64,000 nt of DNA from Armigeres subalbatus (GCF_024139115.2 NC_085140.1:336413099-336477098), one strand, 5' to 3'; shown: positions 34,301 through 44,795, numbered from the stretch's first letter. Numbers and translations: made by a program. The notes: generated from the letters alone by a model not told the origin.

Positions 34301-37300
34301 TCATATGTCTGTCACCCAGAATCACGCTGGTATCACGATAGCACGATGATTTCCGTACCCTGCCCTTCGACCGTTGTATTGTACGAAACAGAACATAATT
34401 TGTTGTTTGAAATGTCAAATACGCCGTTTGACATATGAAATAAAAACAAACATTTGCAAGCTGACTGAGTAAAAAACGTTTTTCTGCAATTCCGGATGAT
34501 ATTTTTCACAACAATGGCAAAATAATTATTCGTAAGCCCACTATTTGCTACAATTTTGCTCTGAAGATGTCTTCCTATTGATTTTGCTAGTTTTTGGGTT
34601 CTTTCCGGGAAGATCTACCGTCACTTTTGCATGATATTCAATGGTTTGAGTTCTGTATATGATTTCAAACATTTTGTGCAAGGATCCCAAGGGTTTTTAA
34701 TTGGAATGAGGTCTGGGGATTGGAAAGGATACGGGATCTTTGATTTGCCATTAGTCAGCAAATAGGGTAAAGTACCCAATAGTGGACCCCCAACCAATAA
34801 TGGACCCTCCAGCCATTTTTGCATTACTACAGCACAATGTAAACATTTTGCTATGAAATTCCATCGGGAGAACCTGCCTTACACTCCTATGATTTGACTA
34901 CATGCATTGGAAATGCGATGGAAAGTAAAATTAGATGATTTTTTACAATTCTATAAAAAATAAACACGAAAGTGTCCATTATAGGAATATTTTGGGGGGT
35001 CCATAATAGGAAAGAAGAACGTACCGAAACGGAACATAAATATCAAATGAAGTGTCGACTATAGGGAAGCAATTTCCTATTATGGACCCCCAGGGGATCT
35101 ACTATAGGGCAAATTCAGTCAGACTTTAAAATGTTAATTTCAACGAATAACGTCGAGTATTTGAGTGTTTTATGTATGTATCGTAAAGAGGAGATGCAGA
35201 GCTTGATATTAGATATCACGCAAAATTAATATTTTGAAAATTTCCACTTCTTATGCCAGGAAGAGCAAAATTTCGCTACTAGGGGGTCCACTATTGAGTA
35301 TTTTACCCTACTTTTTTAGATGGGAAAAATGTTTTGTACCGTTGTAAAGCACAAATTCAAAATTGGATCTATGACCTAATTGATCGGTGCTGGCTTTATC
35401 CTTCAAAATGTCCTAATGAATTAAACGATCAGTGCCGTTTGCAATGAAATCACCCCAAACCATAGAATAGAGTGATTTCTGCTAAAATTCCTATACGAAG
35501 ACTTGGAAAACTATGACGTTTTCATATCGATGAATGAACTGCTGACGCGAATTCACAATTTATTTAAAAAATATGGGTAAATATTATTACACATAAAAAC
35601 TATAGTAACAGTTTATGATTTATATACATTTTGATGAAAAATAGCGGTAGAATCAGTTTCAAAACAAGCTGTCAAATAGATACAACGGTGGAAAGAAAAG
35701 ATGTATGTCATCTTGTCACTGTACGCGTACAGCGTGATACGAAAATCATTGTGCGGAAATCATATGTCTGTCGATAGTATTATCTTTCACTTTGGTTTCG
35801 CTGCGATGGTTCAACCACTGTTCCACCTTGTGATGACCATTATGATGATCAATGACTGATTCACCACCAGGGGGGAGTGTGACGACGAAACCAAAGGAAA
35901 AATGCTGATTCATGAAACGTGAACTCATGTGTAGACAAATGATTTAAGGTTCAAATGTCATACATCAAATCGACTTCTTTTTCTTGCTGTTCGCTTCTTT
36001 TTTTTGTGTGGAGAGCCTACTCATTCGCTCAGATCTGATTTTGTACAAAGTACACAAACATTTCAAAAGGTATCAAACTCTATATATTTCCACAAAATAT
36101 TAACGTCCTTTTCAATACATGTACAGCGCACAGATTATAGTGATACGCATAAACAACCTCAAACATGCATCTGAGATTGATTTGTTGTGCATCCTTCTCC
36201 TAATTACACAATTTCCTACATGCATTTTACATGAATGTAAAATTATGATGCAGTTGACTACCTTCTCAAATGTTCGTCCAGATTCAATGGATTGTTTACA
36301 TGACCATATGATCGATCTTCTCTCTGTGTACATGAAAAGTGATGCCGTTTTAGCATTACATTATTATTTTAGCATTACATTACATTATCAACACTTCAAT
36401 TATGACAAAATAAATAACCTGCGTTGCTTATGAATGCTTGCGTTTTTACAGTTCTAGCTCACATCTAATATTTAGTGTCAATATATAGCATGAAAAGCAT
36501 CATTTTCATAGACTATTGCTTGATGTTTACGTACATATTCGAGAAAACAAGCATAACATATAGAACAAATCAACACGCAACACTGAACGATGATTTTCGA
36601 GTATCTGCAAAGTATAAGAGAGCGTGAGAGTAAATCGACGGTTTCCCCTCCTGGAAAAATATTTTTTCAACTTTGCAATATTTTCTGCAAAAGGCAGTTT
36701 TTTCAAATAATATTACGAAATTCATCCAAATGAAGCATCCCACGGATGTATTGAAGTCACCACTATATGTTGATGTAGTTTTAAAACAAGAGTGCTTCCC
36801 CGATTCAGCTGGGGAATGCATTTTCTCCTCAGTGGGCGGATTTTTTCCTGGGGGTGGTACAAGCACGTGGCTGTTTTCTTGTCAATGACTGGATTACGGT
36901 AATTTGGGCCTTAAAAGTAAATAATTTGTAAAGGCTGGTTCATCAATATCAGCAGCATCACGGAAATCAGTCAAGGCGCGTTTGGATGTGGAACTTCAAC
37001 AGATCGAGGCTGAACAGACACTGATGCAAGAAGAGATGCGGCGCAAGCGGAACTAGCTGAAAAGAAGTTCGCTGTTCTAAAGGAGATGGCCGATTTGGAA
37101 GGCAGTGGCGAATCAGTCATTGTTCAGCATAATGGTCATCACAAGGTGGAACAGTGGTTGAACCATCGCAGTGAAACCAAAGTGAAAGATAAGCGTTCGT
37201 CATACAAGGAAACCAGCATAGAAGACTCAAGCGAAGAAGAAACGTCTGGTACCGGGACAAAGGGTGAAGAAGAACTTTCATCCATCGGTGGAGCCGATTG

Positions 37301-40300
37301 TGACGGCAGTGAAGAAGAAGCCAAGAAAGTTGAAATATGTGGTAGTAGTCGACCAGTTACAGACCGGCAACACTCCCTGAGAAGCAGCAAAAGAATCTCG
37401 AAGGATGAGATTGCAGCACGACAGGTTGTACCTCGTGAGCTGCCCAAGTTCAGCGGTAATCCGGAGGAATGGCCAATGTTCTTGTCCACGTATGAAGATA
37501 CAACGGCTATGTGTGGGTACACGGAAGCGGAGAACATGATCCGTTTGAGGAACTATTTGAAGGGAGATGCATTTAACGCTGTTCGTAGTTTCTTTATGCG
37601 GCCTGAAACGGTAGGCAGAGCAATCAGTGCACTGAAACTACGCTTCGGTAGACCGGAAACGATAATTGAATGCCTGAAGGAGAAGATTATATCGATGCCG
37701 ACTATCAAGCCAGATGCGATGGACAAGCTGGTCGATTATGCTCTGGAGGTCCAGAATCTCTGTGTCACTGTAAAAGCTTGCAGTGGAAAGGAGTATATGT
37801 GTGATGCGACGCTCCTAAAAGAATTTGTCCAGAAACTGCCCCTCAAATAAGCTGGATTGGGCGCGGTACAAGAGAAACTTGCCAGAGGTAAAGTTGTCCA
37901 CGTTCAGCCAGTGGATATACAGCTTGGCGGAAGATGTCACCGTTGTTTTCGAGCCTCAGTGCCGCGGTGGCAAGAATCAGGAGATAAAATGATATGACTC
38001 AAACTGTATACCCAACCCAAGCAAGATCGACGGTGGCCTGAGTGAGCGGAGGAAACAAACCATGTCCCGTGTGCAAAGAAGATTGCAAATATCTTGGAAA
38101 GTGCAAGCGATTTCTTGAGCTGTCGTACGAAGCAAGGTGGGCCACAGTACGTGGATTCAATTTCTGCCGCAAAATGTCTTCGGCAGCATAAATGTGGCTG
38201 CAATTCTGGAGAGTGTGGGAAGAACGGATGCTTCTTCAAGCATCACGTCTTGCTCAATAAGGACTTACGAGCACAAACACCACCAAGCGGTGCACATAGG
38301 AGCGGTCCTTTGAGGCAGAACGAGGAACGCAACGTCAATATACATCAAACCGGTACGGGCTCGCTTCGCTACTGCCAATGACGTTATTAGGAAACGGAAT
38401 ACAGCTAAAATATCACGCTTTTCTGGACGATGGATCCGAACTTACGCTCATCGACTAGCAACTTGCCAAGGAGATGAGGCTATCCGGAACCGTTCATCCG
38501 CTCTGCCTGAAATGGACGGGTGGTACTCATCGCTACGAATCCGATTCACAGAGTGTCGAGCTTGTGGTCGCCGGAAGAGGAGGAAAGCGGCTGTTACTGC
38601 AAGATGTGAGAACGGTGGAAGAGCTGCAATTACCCTTCCAGTCTTTGGATATGACTCAACTCACTAAACAGCATCGATACCTGCAGGGACTTCCTGTGGA
38701 ATCATACACGAACGTTCGTCCACGGATACTGATTGGATTGAGGCACGCTAATGTTATGCTGGTGCGGAAAAGTCGTGAGGGCAAGATTGGCGACCCAATT
38801 GCTGTAAAAACCAATCTCGGATGGTCGGTGTACGGTGGCTGGGCCACGCAAAATTCCTCGAGTTCTAGTCACACCTATCACATTTGTATGTATAGAGAAG
38901 TAAGCGTGACGCACTTGAACCAGACGGTCAAAGACTACTTTGCTATCGACAGTCTGGTAGTTAAGCCCAACCAACTCGAACGACTATCTAAGGATGACGA
39001 GCGAGCAATGTTTTTGTTGGAATCGAGGACACACTTCAATGGAGAGCGGTACGAAACTGGCCTGTTATGACGCTCTGATAGAATTAAGCTACCGGATAAC
39101 GAGGCAGTCGCAATCTGTCAGTGGAAATGCCTGGAAAAACGCATGTCGAAGGATACGGAACTGGCGAACGTTTTGAACGAGAAAATCGCGGAATACATTT
39201 CGAAAAACTACATTCGCGAACTGACACCAGAAGAGCAGTCGGAGAAGCGTGAACGAGTTGGTGTCTACCGATTTTCCCGGTATACAACCCGAATAAACCT
39301 GGAAAGGTACGTATCGTTTGGGATGCCGCCGCCACAGCTTACGAAACATCACTGAATTCGGCACTCCTTACTATTCCCGATCAGTTGACGTCGTTATATG
39401 GCATTCTGTATCAGTTTCGTAAGCATCGAGTAGGGGTGTGTGCTGACATCCGGGACATCCACCAGGTGCGGATAGTTCCGGACGATCAGCACTTTCAACG
39501 GTTTCTGTGGCGCAGTATCGTGGAACATGGTGAGCCTAGGACTTATGTCATGCAGATAGTGACCTTCGGGGCGAGCTGTTCTCCTGCTATAGCCCAGTTC
39601 GTGAAGAACAGCAACGCAGACAGATCGTAGACAAATATCCGGAAGCAGTAGCGGTGATCAAGAAACGACACTTTGTGGACGACATGGTTTCGAGCGCCAA
39701 AACGGAGGAATAAATCGTCGAGCTATCCGAATCAATACGTTATATCCACATTTGAAATCCGCAACTGGGTCTCCAACTCATCGCTGGTGCTGTCGAAAAT
39801 GAATGCAGAGCAGTCAACAGAGACGGATCTGAATATAATTTCCGAGTTAGCGAGCCAGAAAATCCTCGGTATGTGGTGGGATACGCAGATTAGATTTGAT
39901 TCAGCGCTTCTCGATGGAAGTCGTTGTCCCAACGACGGGAGATCCTTAGGACACTGATGACCATCTACGATCTTGTAGGGCTGATAGATCACTATTTGGT
40001 CCTATTGAAAATCCTGCTTCATTAGGTGTTGCGTACTGGGATTGATTCATATGAACCTATCCCTTAAAATCTGTGCGATATGAGGCATACGTGGATTCTT
40101 CTTCTCCCGAAATTGGAAGAACTTTGGATCTCAATGTGTTACCGGCAAGTTGTATTGTCGATAGAAGAGGATGAAGTAGATATGAACGTTTTCATTGATG
40201 CAAGCGAAAGTGCTATGTCAGCCGTTGTGTTTCTGCGATTTACGAAAGGTGACCAGCTGGAATGTTCTCTGGTTGCGGCTAAGACTCGAGTATCACCGAT

Positions 40301-43300
40301 GAAATACACCTCAATCCCACGGTTAGAGCTGCAAGCCGCAGTTCTGGGGTGTCGATTGGCTGCCAATGTAACACGAAGCCTGACGATGAACATTTGTAAG
40401 CGTACATTTTGGACAGACTCTCGAAATGTGCTCTGTTGGCTGCGTGCCGACCACAAGCGATACAGTGCTTTCGTCGGATCAAGAATCAGCGAAATATTGG
40501 AATCTACGGACATCCACGATTGGAGATGGGTTCCGACTCGATCTAATGTCGCTGATGATGGGACCAGATGGCGAGATCGACCTGACCTATCGTCGGAGAG
40601 CAGGTGGTTCAAGGGTCCAGAGTTCCTGATGCAAGCAACAGAGAAGTGGCCCAGCCTTCCAGTAAAGATCTCTACCGAGGAAGAGATGAGACCCAGCGTA
40701 TTGTTCCACATCAGTGTTTCCGAATCGGTAATCGATGTCAGCAGGTTTTCGAGTTGGCGACGACTGTTGATAGTGACCGGATACGTGCTTCGTTTCTGCA
40801 CGAACATTCAACGGAGCTGTAGGAAAGTTCCCTTAATTGCTGGACCACTCATGCGGGAAGAGCTTCGCAGTGCGGAAGCACACCATTATCGGCAAGCGCA
40901 ACGTGACATGTACCATGACGAGGTTGCAGTGTTGGTGGCTAAAGAAGAAAGGGGAAAACAAATTCCAAAGGCGAGTCCGCTCTACAAGCTAAGCCCATTT
41001 GTGAACGACTCAGGAGTTTTGCGGATGAAGGGTAGAACCGGCGTGTGTGCGTATCTCCACAGCGACGCTCAGAATCCGGTTATTCTACCACCTAAGCATC
41101 CAGTAACATCGCTACTCTTGGCACACTATCACGAAAAGTACCTCCATCGAAACTATGACATTGCAGTCAACGAGGTTCGCCAAAAGTATAGCATTTTCGC
41201 TTGAGACAAACACTAGCCACGATCCGTAGAAACTGCCAGTGGTGCAAAAATCGCGACGCTGTCTCACAACTGCCGGAGATGGTCGATCTTCCAGTGGCCA
41301 GACTATCCGCACACATGAGGCCATTCGCACATGTGGGGTCGATTATTTTGGTCCAATAGACGTAATTGTGGGTCGAAGGGTCGAGAAAAGGTGGGGGTTC
41401 TACTGACATGTTTGACAATAAGAGCCGTCCACATCGAGGTAGCTCATTCCTTAACGACAAGTTCCTGCATAATGGCGTTGAGGAACTTCATCGCGCGAAG
41501 AGGTACGCCAGTTAGTTTCTATAGCGATAGGGGCACAAACTTTGTAGGTGCCAACCGAACGCTACAGGAGCTCTACCAGAAAGTTGACCGGAATCAGCTG
41601 ATGCGGGAGTTCATTACGTCGTCTACATCGTGGCAGTTCAACCCACCTGCGTCGCCCCACATGGGAGGAAGTTGGGAGCGACTCGTACAGTCGGTCAAAC
41701 GGAACCTGGCCGAAGTCTTGCACGCACGGCGACCAACTGACGAGGAACTGAGGAATGCCCTAACAGAAGTAGAAGGTGTACTTAACACGCGCCCTCTTAC
41801 TCACGTGCCAATCGATGACGAAGCAGCACCAGCCCTAACGCCCAACCACTTTCTTTTGGGCTCTTCGGATTGTTCAAAACCGTTGACGTTCGTGGATGCG
41901 GACACTGCGGCATTGCGAGAAGGACATCCCAATGGTTGGCAAATCTCTTCTGGATGCGCTGGATTCGGGACTACCTGCCCGACATAACACGGCGTACGAA
42001 GTGGCACGAGAAGGCGAAAAATCTTTAGGGGAGTGACATCGTAGTCATCGTGGATCATGAGCATCCCAGAAACTGTTGGCCCAAGGGACGGGTAATCGGA
42101 GTGGTAACCAGAGGAGGGCAAACTCGTAAGGCAACCGTTCACACTGTTCATGGAGTTTACGAGCGACCGACTGTTAAGTTAGCGGTGTTGGATGTTCGGC
42201 GCAATGTTGTGTAAGCAAACTTGAAGATCTGGTTCGCATACCAGGAGGAGTGTGACGTCCTCGGACGTTCGCACCTACCATCGCAATACAATGCTCTTAT
42301 CGAAATCGTTGCATTTGACATGCAGATCGACAGATATGACACACGACGTCTGTATCAGAGATGACAGAAGAGGCAGAAGGAAAATGCTGATTCATGAAAC
42401 GTGAACTCATGTGGATACAAATTAGTTCGAAGTAAATCATTTGTAAAGGCTGAAAAGTTAAACTATTGAATTTACTATTTACTATTTACTATTACATTTA
42501 TAGTGCTCAAGTATCAAGGTGTAATTATACTCTGAATTTGCATTGCTTTAGATACCTAAACGTTTATCTTCTTATCTAATTTAGATCATCATATACCATA
42601 CATTAGCCGATAGTTTGTGGCAATTTATTATCGTATTATTTCTAAAAGCCTAAATGGTAAGAGATCAAATTCCTAACGTGTAAATGAACTAGTGAAAACT
42701 TATCCTAAATAATTCAACCAATTATAATGTAGAAATAACAACCTAGTCTGGAACGAGGCTTGGCTAATCGAAGTTGCGGTAGTAACAATAGTTGGAGGCA
42801 CTAAACGTAGGCGAATATATTACACCCACATTATAAACGCTAACTATTGTAAAATTAAAGGAAATTTTAACCAACCTTGAATCATCGTGACGGTTCATTA
42901 TTTCGGAAGACGACCCTCCAGTTGGTACGACCAACAAGCTGACTCTTCTCAATGAGCTGAACGGATCAGATCCGCTCACTGCAATGAGCTGTTTTGCCCA
43001 TCTCTAGAGTGATCCAGGAACTTTCGAGTCATGACGTTGCGGTGAGGTTAATGGGAATAAAATGCAACAGGAACCAAAAATTGTCACCAGTAAAAGTGGT
43101 ACATGTACATTTATAAAATCAGTCTAAACGGCAGAAAAACATGAAAACATTGAAATTTAAAATAGGGTTCACATCTGTTGCGGAAACACCCATGTTGCCG
43201 AATTGTCTAAGCTGATTTTAATGGATAGGTAAAACTGTACATAGGACCGGATTTAGCCGGAAGGGGGGCCAACAGTTTGTGGGAGCCCCAAAATGTACAC

Positions 43301-44103
43301 TAAGGATGGTTCTGGTACATAAGATTTGTGGGGCCACGGCCCCCCGGCCCCCCATAAATCCGGCCAGTACATGCTACCACTTTTTCTGACAACGAAATGA
43401 CCATTAAAATAGGCCAGAAATGTGCAGTTTTAGTTGTCAGAAATCTCTTTTTCGATATTCATATTCCCTTACAAGATTTTTGCAAAAGAACCCGTTGAGC
43501 TAAAAAATCGATATTGACAAAAATGGTTTATGTTTTTGACAACGGTTCATAGACAATGAGTTTTCAATAAATCTACAGTAGGGACATTCGTCTTTTTCAT
43601 TCACTACCACACGTTGCAATTTCACTTCAGCGAAAGTTTTAACCTTCTTACGATCATTCATACCAAAACACTTGCTTCTGCATGATATTTTTGAAACGAC
43701 TGTTCCATAATGCATAATTGCAGGTACAAAAATCGTCCAAAGATGACCTTCGATGATGCGGGTGCCCAAGCGGACCAGGAGTTTGAACTTGAACGGGATG
43801 CCAACGGAGTTATCGAATACTCTACTAAGTAAGTTGAATAGCCGGAAAAATTTAGTTTTTTTAAGTTGTGTTTTATGTTCATAATTCCTTAGAGTCGTTA
43901 CGTTCTCATCGGTTCATCATTTGTCCATTCATATGCCGACAAACTATGGCGAATCGAACACCACCGTATACTACATCGGATTGAAGGGAGAGTTTAGCGA
44001 GGCACATCACCATGGGGTGACAATTTGTACATACGAGTCGCGACCAAACGTAGCCGATCATAAAAACGATGTTTTTGATTCGGTAAATCATCAAGTACAG
44101 TAG
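31018..44103 (+). CDS. PITHD1: PITH domain-containing protein (PITHD1 orthologue), three coding exons
   Basis: The PITH domain is the proteasome-interacting fold first seen in thioredoxin-like 1. PITHD1-type proteins consist of little else and act in cytosol and nucleus. Exons are 31018-31340, 43724-43828 and 43893-44103. Together they make 639 nt, 212 residues plus stop, close to the ~211 residues I recall for the human protein. The N-terminus MSHNHSHGHGG is histidine-rich as in the family. Core motifs are SDADEELLFNIPFTGNVKLK, then DDSHPRKMRL in exon 1 and VYYIGLKGEF in exon 3. Donors GTGAGT and GTAAGT and acceptors TTGCAG and CCTTAG keep the frame (phase 2 at both junctions). Intron 1 is 12,383 bp and packed with transposons; intron 2 is 64 bp. 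An AATAAA lies at 44446-44451. Nothing suggests the gene is broken. Confidence 0.93.
31423..31500. mobile_element. Hairpin MITE, copy 1 of a 78-bp family
   Basis: CTGCCGCTAACCCCAAGTCG and its near-complement form arms of about 37 bp around a tiny loop. The 4-bp duplication CTTA lies at 31419-31422 and 31501-31504. The second copy is at 55531-55608. It sits 82 bp into PITHD1 intron 1. Confidence 0.8.
31505..32034. other. Intron 1 sequence, nothing recognised
   Basis: No element ends, genes or RNAs seen. Confidence 0.4.
32035..32130 (-). repeat. Degenerate tRNA-like SINE, minus strand
   Basis: It has the same layout and flanks (GGTATTGGAGG..AACC..CCTTCG, GCTTAGT, ..ACCTCCGTCG) as the copy at 24795-24905, with a weaker B-box region (GTGGGATCAAACCCCAC) and a ruined anticodon arm. 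Confidence 0.5.
32404..32498. repeat. Perfect hairpin, 45-bp arms and 5-nt loop
   Basis: CAGTACATTCAAAGTTAATT onward is followed by its exact complement, with the loop CCGGA at 32449-32453. No second copy was noticed in the window, and no clear target duplication outside the arms. Confidence 0.85.
32575..32864 (+). mobile_element. Feilai: Feilai SINE, complete, 290 bp
   Basis: It has the tRNA-like head CCTCCTTAGCCATGCGGTAA with a B-box-like GGTTCCATTCCCGG, then the conserved Feilai body and a terminal (GAA)n. A perfect 11-bp duplication ATAAAACACGG lies at 32564-32574 and 32865-32875. Feilai is the abundant Aedes tRNA-derived SINE. Confidence 0.9.
32876..33350. other. Intron 1 sequence, nothing recognised
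   Basis: No element or gene seen. Phrases around 32950 (GACTTGACGTTGCGGTAGAG) and 33068 resemble 43030-43100, which may mean an old duplication. Confidence 0.35.
33815..33946. repeat. MITE relic plus perfect hairpin with 33-bp arms
   Basis: 33815-33855 resembles the end of the MITE at 27678 (CTCAGTGACTGAGTAAAATT). GGAAATTTTACTCAATTTCC onward (33861-33893) is complementary without mismatch to 33914-33946, with a 20-nt loop. Confidence 0.7.
33950..34250 (+). repeat. Dispersed repeat, copy of 17216-17460 and 18095-18162
   Basis: See the copy at 17216. Here the two parts are contiguous, so this copy is the more complete one. Confidence 0.55.
34600..35560 (-). pseudogene. Tc1/mariner transposase relic, minus strand
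   Basis: Mariner transposases cut and paste their element at TA using a DDE/D catalytic triad. On the minus strand the piece 35480-35310 reads MVWGDFIANGTDRLIH, a stop, then DILKDKAST and LGHRSNFEF. After the inserted MITE, 34764-34605 reads SPDLIPIKNPWD, matching the family motif SPDLNPIENLW. Its glutamate, the third catalytic residue, has become lysine. Stops, the lost E and the MITE insertion make it inactive. Element termini were not identified. Confidence 0.6.
34765..35308. mobile_element. MITE with GGGTAAA..GTGGACCCCC ends, 544 bp
   Basis: GGGTAAAGTACCCAATAGTG and the inward-read right end GGGTAAAATACTCAATAGTG match closely, with TA on both sides (34763-34764, 35309-35310). Subterminal GGTCCA(C/T)(A/T)AT words repeat inside. 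It interrupts the mariner relic. Confidence 0.75.
35772..35873 (-). pseudogene. Inverted BEL gag fragment next to the 5' LTR
   Basis: The minus strand encodes GGESVIDHHNGHHKVEQWLN and the following HRSETKVKD. The same segment is encoded on the plus strand by the BEL gag at 37104-37190. It ends directly at the LTR start (35878). It is either a rearranged piece of this element or the edge of another copy. Confidence 0.7.
35946..36908. other. ~960 bp apparently inserted in the BEL 5' LTR
   Basis: This stretch has no counterpart in the 3' LTR. AT-rich; no gene or terminal repeat recognised. Confidence 0.35.
36940..38380 (+). pseudogene. BEL/Pao gag, broken
   Basis: Gag forms the particle and binds element RNA. 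An N-terminal coiled segment (SSISAASRKSVKARLDVELQ) precedes a stop at about 37054. The main frame 37086-37850 then carries an acidic spacer and the capsid-like VPRELPKFSGNPEEWPMFLS region. After the TAA at 37848 other frames continue. A cysteine/histidine array (CPVCKEDCKYLGKC, CLRQHKCGCNSGECG, CFFKHHVLL) at about 38060-38250 is the zinc knuckle region of Pao-type Gag. At least three breaks. Confidence 0.75.
38381..39070 (+). pseudogene. BEL/Pao protease and linker, broken
   Basis: The aspartic protease would cut the polyprotein. AFLDDGSELTLID at about 38418-38456 is the BEL active-site loop (D-D/E-G-S), followed immediately by a stop at 38457. The frame 38474-39070 continues into the linker before RT (KTNLGWSVYGGW is characteristic of BEL Pol). 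Confidence 0.7.
39071..40079 (+). pseudogene. BEL/Pao reverse transcriptase, broken
   Basis: Motifs occur in family order but in several frames: RIVWDAAATAYETSLNSALL (about 39305), VGVCADIRDIHQVRIVPDDQ (about 39433), QRFLWRSI, IVTFGASCSPAIAQFVKN (about 39555) and the catalytic FVDDMV (about 39673). Stops or frameshifts occur near 39067, 39355, 39630, 39712 and 39957. Confidence 0.75.
40080..41204 (+). pseudogene. BEL/Pao RNase H and integrase N-terminus
   Basis: A 374-codon frame with RNase H motifs: MNVFIDASESAMSAVVFLRF, IPRLELQAAVLGCRLA, FWTDSRNVLCWLRADHKRY and PTRSNVADDGTRW. The integrase linker and start of the zinc-binding region follow (LAHYHEKYLHRNYDIAVNEV). It ends at a TGA at 41202. 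Confidence 0.8.
41205..42250 (+). pseudogene. BEL/Pao integrase catalytic core, broken
   Basis: Integrase joins the cDNA to the genome. CQWCKNRDA (about 41235) completes the HHCC finger. The 41331-41987 frame has LTCLTIRAVHIEVAH where the family has the first aspartate region, YSDRGTNFVGA with the second aspartate, and PHMGGSWERLVQSVK with the glutamate. A frameshift near 41985 separates the C-terminal DVTPLKIF/VGVVTRGG-like tail. Confidence 0.8.
42446..43006. other. Right part of the hAT-type insertion
   Basis: AT-rich; contains a short (TTTACTA)n run at 42468-42490, then G/C-richer hAT end sequence with AGCTCATTGCAGTGAGCGGA near 42970-42990. Confidence 0.45.
43244..43365. mobile_element. 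G/C-rich MITE with CCGGATTTA ends, 122 bp
   Basis: GGACCGGATTTAGCCGG at the left and GGCCGGATTTATGGGG read inward from the right. The flanks TGTACATA and AGTACATG agree at 6 of 8 positions. GGGGGGCC words lie just inside both ends. Probably a hAT-type MITE. Confidence 0.65.
43724..43828 (+). CDS. PITHD1: PITHD1 exon 2
   Basis: 105 nt between acceptor TTGCAG and donor GTAAGT. It encodes YKNRPKMTFDD, matching the family after MRL, then an acidic variable stretch and IEYST. Confidence 0.92.
43893..44103 (+). CDS. PITHD1: PITHD1 exon 3 with stop codon
   Basis: 211 nt after acceptor CCTTAG. It encodes the C-terminal half of the PITH fold: HHLSIHMPTNYGESNTTVYY, the IGLKGEF turn and HGVTICTYESRPNVADHK. 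Ends TAG at 44101-44103. Confidence 0.92.
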
Positions 44104-44175
44104 GTAGGTTATCTCTTCAATGGTGTCAAAAATGTGAATATTGTTTCGAGAATTTGTGATCTAATATATAATATT

Positions 44176-44317
44176 TCTAGACCAACATTTGAAAAGGGCG
44201 TAACAGTCAAAATTTATTCCATCTGATTTTTCGTCTACATATATAGCTGTATATGTAGACAAGGAATCAGAAGGAATACATTTTGGCTGTTACGCCCTTT
44301 TCAAATGTTAGTCTAGA
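44176..44317. mobile_element. Fold-back MITE in the PITHD1 3' UTR region, 142 bp
   Basis: Arms of about 65 bp start TCTAGACCAACATTTGAAAA with the complement ending at 44317. TCTAGA at both edges may be a target duplication. It lies between the stop codon and the AATAAA at 44446, so it is probably transcribed as part of the 3' UTR. Confidence 0.75.
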
Positions 44318-44445
44318 TTTAAACTCTTCTTTGATAAACTGTTGATTTATGATTATTGAAGAATTTTATCACAGCCACATTTGCCAATGGATTTTTTTAA
44401 CACGTCGTCGTTTGCCCAAATTCGGTTGGCAAATTTTCAATAGTA

Positions 44446-44451
44446 AATAAA
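44446..44451 (+). terminator. Likely PITHD1 polyadenylation signal
   Basis: AATAAA 343 bp after the stop codon, inside AAATAAATATAAATC; the first canonical hexamer after the MITE. Confidence 0.5.
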
Positions 44452-44795
44452 TATAAATCAATGTTCCACTACGATGAATATGAAGCATTGATTCTTCCTT
44501 GATCGAATGGTCCAAGAAAATCCATGGCTGAGATATTAACGCTCAAAATCTATCATATTTTCGTGACGTTGATCGATCTTTCGCAAAGTGTATCCCGGTA
44601 TAGAAAACACAGACGTAGCCCCACTTCAAAATTGAAAGCCAAGCGTCACCTGCTTTTTCTTCAAAGACTCTACGTTCTAACTGGAACTTGGCATGCTTTT
44701 CAACTTAAATTCTATTAGCATTTGCTCAGATATTAATTGAAAGCTTTGCTATGCCCGCCATTGCATGTAGCTTGTGTGGCATGTACCATGGATAT

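Larger units (their letters stand above)
35878..42445 (+). mobile_element. BEL/Pao LTR retrotransposon, degenerate
   Basis: Two LTR-like copies share TGTGACG at the start, a block CTGATTCATGAAACGTGAAC, and the end ATTTGTAAAGGCTG. The 3' copy (42251-42445) is preceded by a purine tract AGGAGGAG. The 5' copy (35878 to about 36934) lacks part of the LTR and seems to hold a ~960-bp insertion. Between them lie gag, protease, RT, RNase H and integrase in BEL order. Many stops and frameshifts make it inactive. LTR edges are approximate. Confidence 0.75.
33359..43006. mobile_element. hAT-type insertion, 9.65 kb including later insertions
   Basis: The left end is TAGAGATGGGCGCTCCGCTC; the right end read inward is TAGAGATGGGCAAAACAGCT. 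Perfect 8-bp flanks GAGTGATC lie at 33351-33358 and 43007-43014. TAGAGATGGGCAAAA is a terminus I associate with Aedes hAT elements, and 8 bp is the hAT duplication length. No hAT transposase is seen. The span contains a mariner relic, MITEs and a BEL/Pao element, presumably all inserted later. Confidence 0.65.
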
